Shown here one piece after another: positions 5,534-7,630 of a stretch of 7,630 nt of DNA; the first letter of the stretch is position 1, and every line of letters starts with the position of its first letter. Under the pieces are notes generated by a model. It was given only the letters and a program-made list of their open reading frames with translations. It was not told the origin of the DNA and searched no databases. This DNA is from CAZTTH01 sp964615975 (lineage in GTDB: Bacteria > Verrucomicrobiota > Lentisphaeria > JABSQK01 > JAJFLO01). Both the position numbers and the translations under genes were made by a program. Where the stretch lies: NCBI GenBank assembly GCA_964615975.1, contig CAZTTH010000093.1, forward strand, positions 1 through 7,630. Reading direction: 5' to 3'.

Positions 5534-6295
5534 TCATCCGCTATGACAGACACGCGAAGTGAAATCTGTTTGCTCAAGATCAATGACTCGAAAAGCGGGA
5601 ATATAACCAGAACAGGTTGGTTCAGGGGCGGTAATATCAAATTGAAATGAGGTTGCGGGTGTGCTGTGAACGGGGATGTCATCGAGATGGCGATCGAGTT
5701 CATGATGAATATGACCGGTAAATATGGACTTGATCTGGCGGTGTTCACTAATGATGTTAGCGAATTCCCCGGTATCAAGCAAGCCAATACAATCAAACCA
5801 GGGACAATCGATCATCAAGGGAAAGTGGTGCATAAAAATCAGGGTTGGTTGTGATCCATACCGTTCTAATTTAGAGCGCAGCCATCCAAGCTGTTGGCGA
5901 CCGAGTTTTCCATGATCCTGGCCCGGGACGTGGGAATCGAGGCCGATAATACGCCATCCAGATAAGTTTATGGAAAATGAACAGAACGGGTGCGAGCTGT
6001 CATAGGGTTGCTCTGGATAAATTTGGCGCAGGGCAGGGCGGTTGTCGTGATTGCCGGGAATCAGGTAATACTTCCCGATCCATGGAGTTAACAACTCTCG
6101 CAGTCGAAGATAGGTTTCCGCTTTTTCGTCTTGAGCCAGGTCACCGGTTATTATCATCGCATCGAATAGTGGAATGTTCGTGTTAAGGAAAGCGATGACC
6201 TTGGTTAAGTGCAGGTAGCTGTCAATTCCCCGGACCATCCCGTCAGCAGCGGCCAGCAAATGCAGGTCGGTTAGATGAATGATGCGGGAAACCAT
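5534..6295 (-). CDS. cpdA: CpdA-like calcineurin-type phosphodiesterase (class III 3',5'-cAMP phosphodiesterase family)
   Basis: 253 aa binuclear metallophosphoesterase. All family metal-site motifs are present in order: HLTDLHL (7-13; Asp10, His12), TGDLAQD (50-56; Asp52), PGNHDN (80-85), MHHFPL (155-160) and TGHIHHELD (193-201). The GDLAQD and GHIH-x-ELD wording and the later STPATSFQF match E. coli CpdA, which hydrolyses 3',5'-cAMP. Substrate cannot be proved from sequence, since relatives cleave other phosphodiesters. The ATG (6293-6295) follows the menB TGA with no intervening base, giving TGAATG, so translation is probably coupled to menB. No metabolic link between the two is evident. 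It is the last gene of the tsaD-menB-cpdA cluster and converges on the DUF2024 gene. No good terminator is seen after it. Confidence 0.88.
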   Translation of the reverse strand: MVSRIIHLTDLHLLAAADGMVRGIDSYLHLTKVIAFLNTNIPLFDAMIITGDLAQDEKAETYLRLRELLTPWIGKYYLIPGNHDNRPALRQIYPEQPYDSSHPFCSFSINLSGWRIIGLDSHVPGQDHGKLGRQQLGWLRSKLERYGSQPTLIFMHHFPLMIDCPWFDCIGLLDTGEFANIISEHRQIKSIFTGHIHHELDRHLDDIPVHSTPATSFQFDITAPEPTCSGYIPAFRVIDLEQTDFTSRVCHSG

Positions 6296-7117
6296 TCAGC
6301 CTCGGCGTGGGAATTTGCTGAAATCCGGAGGGCGTTTTTCTATAAAGGCATTACGCCCTTCCTGGGCTTCATCACTCATGTAATAAAGCATCGTGGCGTT
6401 GCCCGCCAATTCCTGCAGTCCAGTCTGCCCATCACAATCCGCATTCAAGCCCGCTTTCAAACAACGGATTGCCAGGGGGGAATTGGCGAGGATCTCCCGG
6501 CACCATTTCAGCGTTTCATTTTCGAGGTCAGCGAGGGGAACGACGGTATTGACAAGCCCCATGGTCAATGCTTCCTGCGCGGTATAACGCCGGCAGAGAA
6601 ACCAGATTTCGCGCGCTTTTTTTTGTCCGACTATCCGTGCCAGGTAGGAAGCGCCCAAGCCGCCATCAAATGAGCCGACTTTCGGACCAGTCTGACCAAA
6701 GACAGCATTATCGGCGGCAATGGTTATGTCGCAGATCACATGCAGTACATGACCTCCGCCAATCGCGAAACCGGCGACCATGGCGATTACCGGTTTAGGG
6801 CAGGTGCGAATTTGACGCTGTAAGTCCAGAACGTTCAGACTTTCATGGCCATGTTCGTCACGATATCCGGAATTTCCGCGGATTTTTTGGTCTCCACCCG
6901 AGCAGAAGGCATCCTGGCCTTGTCCGGTTAAAATGATAACGCCGATACGGTGGTCTTGCCGGGCTTCTTCGAGAGCCTCTGACATTTCAGTGATCGTCAG
7001 GGGACGGAAGGCGTTGCGCACCTGCGGCCGATTGATGGTTATTTTCGCGATGCCGTTGGTTTTGTGATAGAGAATATCTTGGAATTTTTTTACTTCATGC
7101 CAGTGGATTGAGTTCAT
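6296..7117 (-). CDS. menB: 1,4-dihydroxy-2-naphthoyl-CoA synthase
   Basis: MenB is the crotonase-fold enzyme that closes the second ring of the naphthoquinone from o-succinylbenzoyl-CoA in menaquinone (vitamin K2) synthesis. Numbering from the ATG at 7115-7117 gives 273 aa; ATG 7132 and TTG 7147 are alternatives, and no start has a strong Shine-Dalgarno. Much of the chain matches E. coli MenB: GIAKITINRPQVRNAFRPLT (22-41), FCSGGDQK (71-78), IGGGHVLH (119-126), FGQTGPKVGSFDGG (140-153), REIWFLCRRY (169-178) and ELAGNATML (236-244). Gln142, Thr143, Gly144 and Trp172 correspond to E. coli Gln154, Thr155, Gly156 and Trp184, marking the bicarbonate-dependent type I enzyme. Tyr85, Asp151 and Tyr246 match catalytic-region residues. 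Leu154 replaces the E. coli Trp166, a position that varies. It follows tsaD by 32 nt; no other men gene is in the window. Confidence 0.96.
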   Translation of the reverse strand: MNSIHWHEVKKFQDILYHKTNGIAKITINRPQVRNAFRPLTITEMSEALEEARQDHRIGVIILTGQGQDAFCSGGDQKIRGNSGYRDEHGHESLNVLDLQRQIRTCPKPVIAMVAGFAIGGGHVLHVICDITIAADNAVFGQTGPKVGSFDGGLGASYLARIVGQKKAREIWFLCRRYTAQEALTMGLVNTVVPLADLENETLKWCREILANSPLAIRCLKAGLNADCDGQTGLQELAGNATMLYYMSDEAQEGRNAFIEKRPPDFSKFPRRG

Positions 7118-7149
7118 GATTTTGAGTTCCATGAATGAGAATCGCAAAG

Positions 7150-7630
7150 TTAATAAAATGAAATTATTTCGTTACAATCCAATTTGGATTTTGCGTCCAG
7201 GGATAACTCACTGCCATATTGATTTTTCGCCATATAATAAGCCAGTCCCGCGATCATCGCGCCATTATCGGTGCAATAGACTGGTGGGGTGATAATCAGA
7301 TTGATCTTTATGTCAGTCAGCGCCGCGCTCATTTTGGCGCGCAAGCGGCGGTTGCAAGCGACACCGCCGCAAACGACAACGGTTTTTACTTCATGATCAG
7401 CAATCGCCCATAAACATTTGGTTATCAAGGCGTCGACTATCGCTTCCTGATAACTCGCGATGGTATCAAGAAATTCAGGATTTTCTTGGTTGAATGTACT
7501 GTCATTCCCATCGGTCTCTAACCCCTGTTTCTGGATATGATATAATAATGCGGTTTTAACTCCGCTGAAGCTGAAATTCAAACGATCATGCTTGGCGGTT
7601 GCCGTGCCGGATCCACCGACCAAACCACGG
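7150..7630 (-). CDS. tsaD: tRNA N6-adenosine threonylcarbamoyltransferase, C-terminal part
   Basis: The frame is open to the right edge, so the N-terminal half, including the HxxxH metal site, lies outside. About 159 residues are seen. TsaD, with TsaB and TsaE, transfers the threonylcarbamoyl group to A37 of ANN-decoding tRNAs (t6A). Visible family motifs are LNFSFSGVKTALL just inside the edge, VVVCGGVACNRRLRAKM, and PPVYCTDNGAMIAGLAYY, which carries the C-terminal metal-binding Asp of the ASKHA fold. An apparent TTG start at 7621-7623 is an edge artefact: upstream codons Arg-Gly continue the frame. It ends in TAA at 7150-7152, is first in the cluster with menB and cpdA as far as the window shows, and is probably co-transcribed with them. 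Confidence 0.95.
   Translation of the reverse strand, partial: RGLVGGSGTATAKHDRLNFSFSGVKTALLYHIQKQGLETDGNDSTFNQENPEFLDTIASYQEAIVDALITKCLWAIADHEVKTVVVCGGVACNRRLRAKMSAALTDIKINLIITPPVYCTDNGAMIAGLAYYMAKNQYGSELSLDAKSKLDCNEIISFY

Noticed and set aside
6275..6673. 132-codon plus-strand frame opposite cpdA and menB
   Set aside because: Antisense to strongly conserved menB sequence; a shadow of its codon bias.

Overview
This 7.6-kb window is bacterial chromosome carrying mostly core-metabolism genes. Almost everything is on the minus strand; the one clear plus-strand gene is a small DUF2024 protein at 5229-5501. Base composition looks moderate to slightly AT-rich. The sequence alone does not fix the organism. 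The ketol-acid reductoisomerase is of the plant/chloroplast-like long type, menaquinone synthesis (MenB) is present, and there is a membrane-anchored LysM protein. This fits a Gram-negative bacterium, either a PVC-group member or an unusual proteobacterium, but I would not name a genus.

Layout from left to right. Positions 1-327 hold the start of an unrecognised minus-strand frame that runs off the left edge, and 282-473 hold possible broken upstream pieces of it. A Rho-independent terminator at 576-599 closes ilvC (662-2137). ilvC has a strong Shine-Dalgarno, a leader of about 120 nt and a plausible sigma70-type promoter near 2264-2291. From about 2292 to 3067 there is no intact gene. Inside it, 2449-2849 is a decayed nucleotidyltransferase (AbiEii/DUF6036-like) gene with in-frame stops and frame changes, and 2879-2901 is a strong hairpin. 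Next come a membrane-anchored protein of unknown function (3068-3754), pyrE (3864-4538) and a LysM protein (4610-5101), all minus and possibly co-transcribed. The 127-bp gap 5102-5228 is a divergent promoter region facing DUF2024. The right end is a tight minus-strand cluster read tsaD (cut by the window edge), menB, cpdA; the menB stop and cpdA start are directly abutting.

How the genes relate. ilvC serves branched-chain amino acid synthesis, pyrE UMP synthesis, menB menaquinone synthesis and tsaD the t6A modification of tRNA. cpdA probably hydrolyses cyclic nucleotides or related phosphodiesters. This is a housekeeping neighbourhood interrupted by two patches of apparent gene decay. I see no mobile element, CRISPR array, RNA gene or convincing new multi-gene system. 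The observations most worth a second look are the nucleotidyltransferase remnant, the broken frame at the left edge, the plant-type KARI with its AGATCT-flanked promoter, and a few unexplained palindromes.
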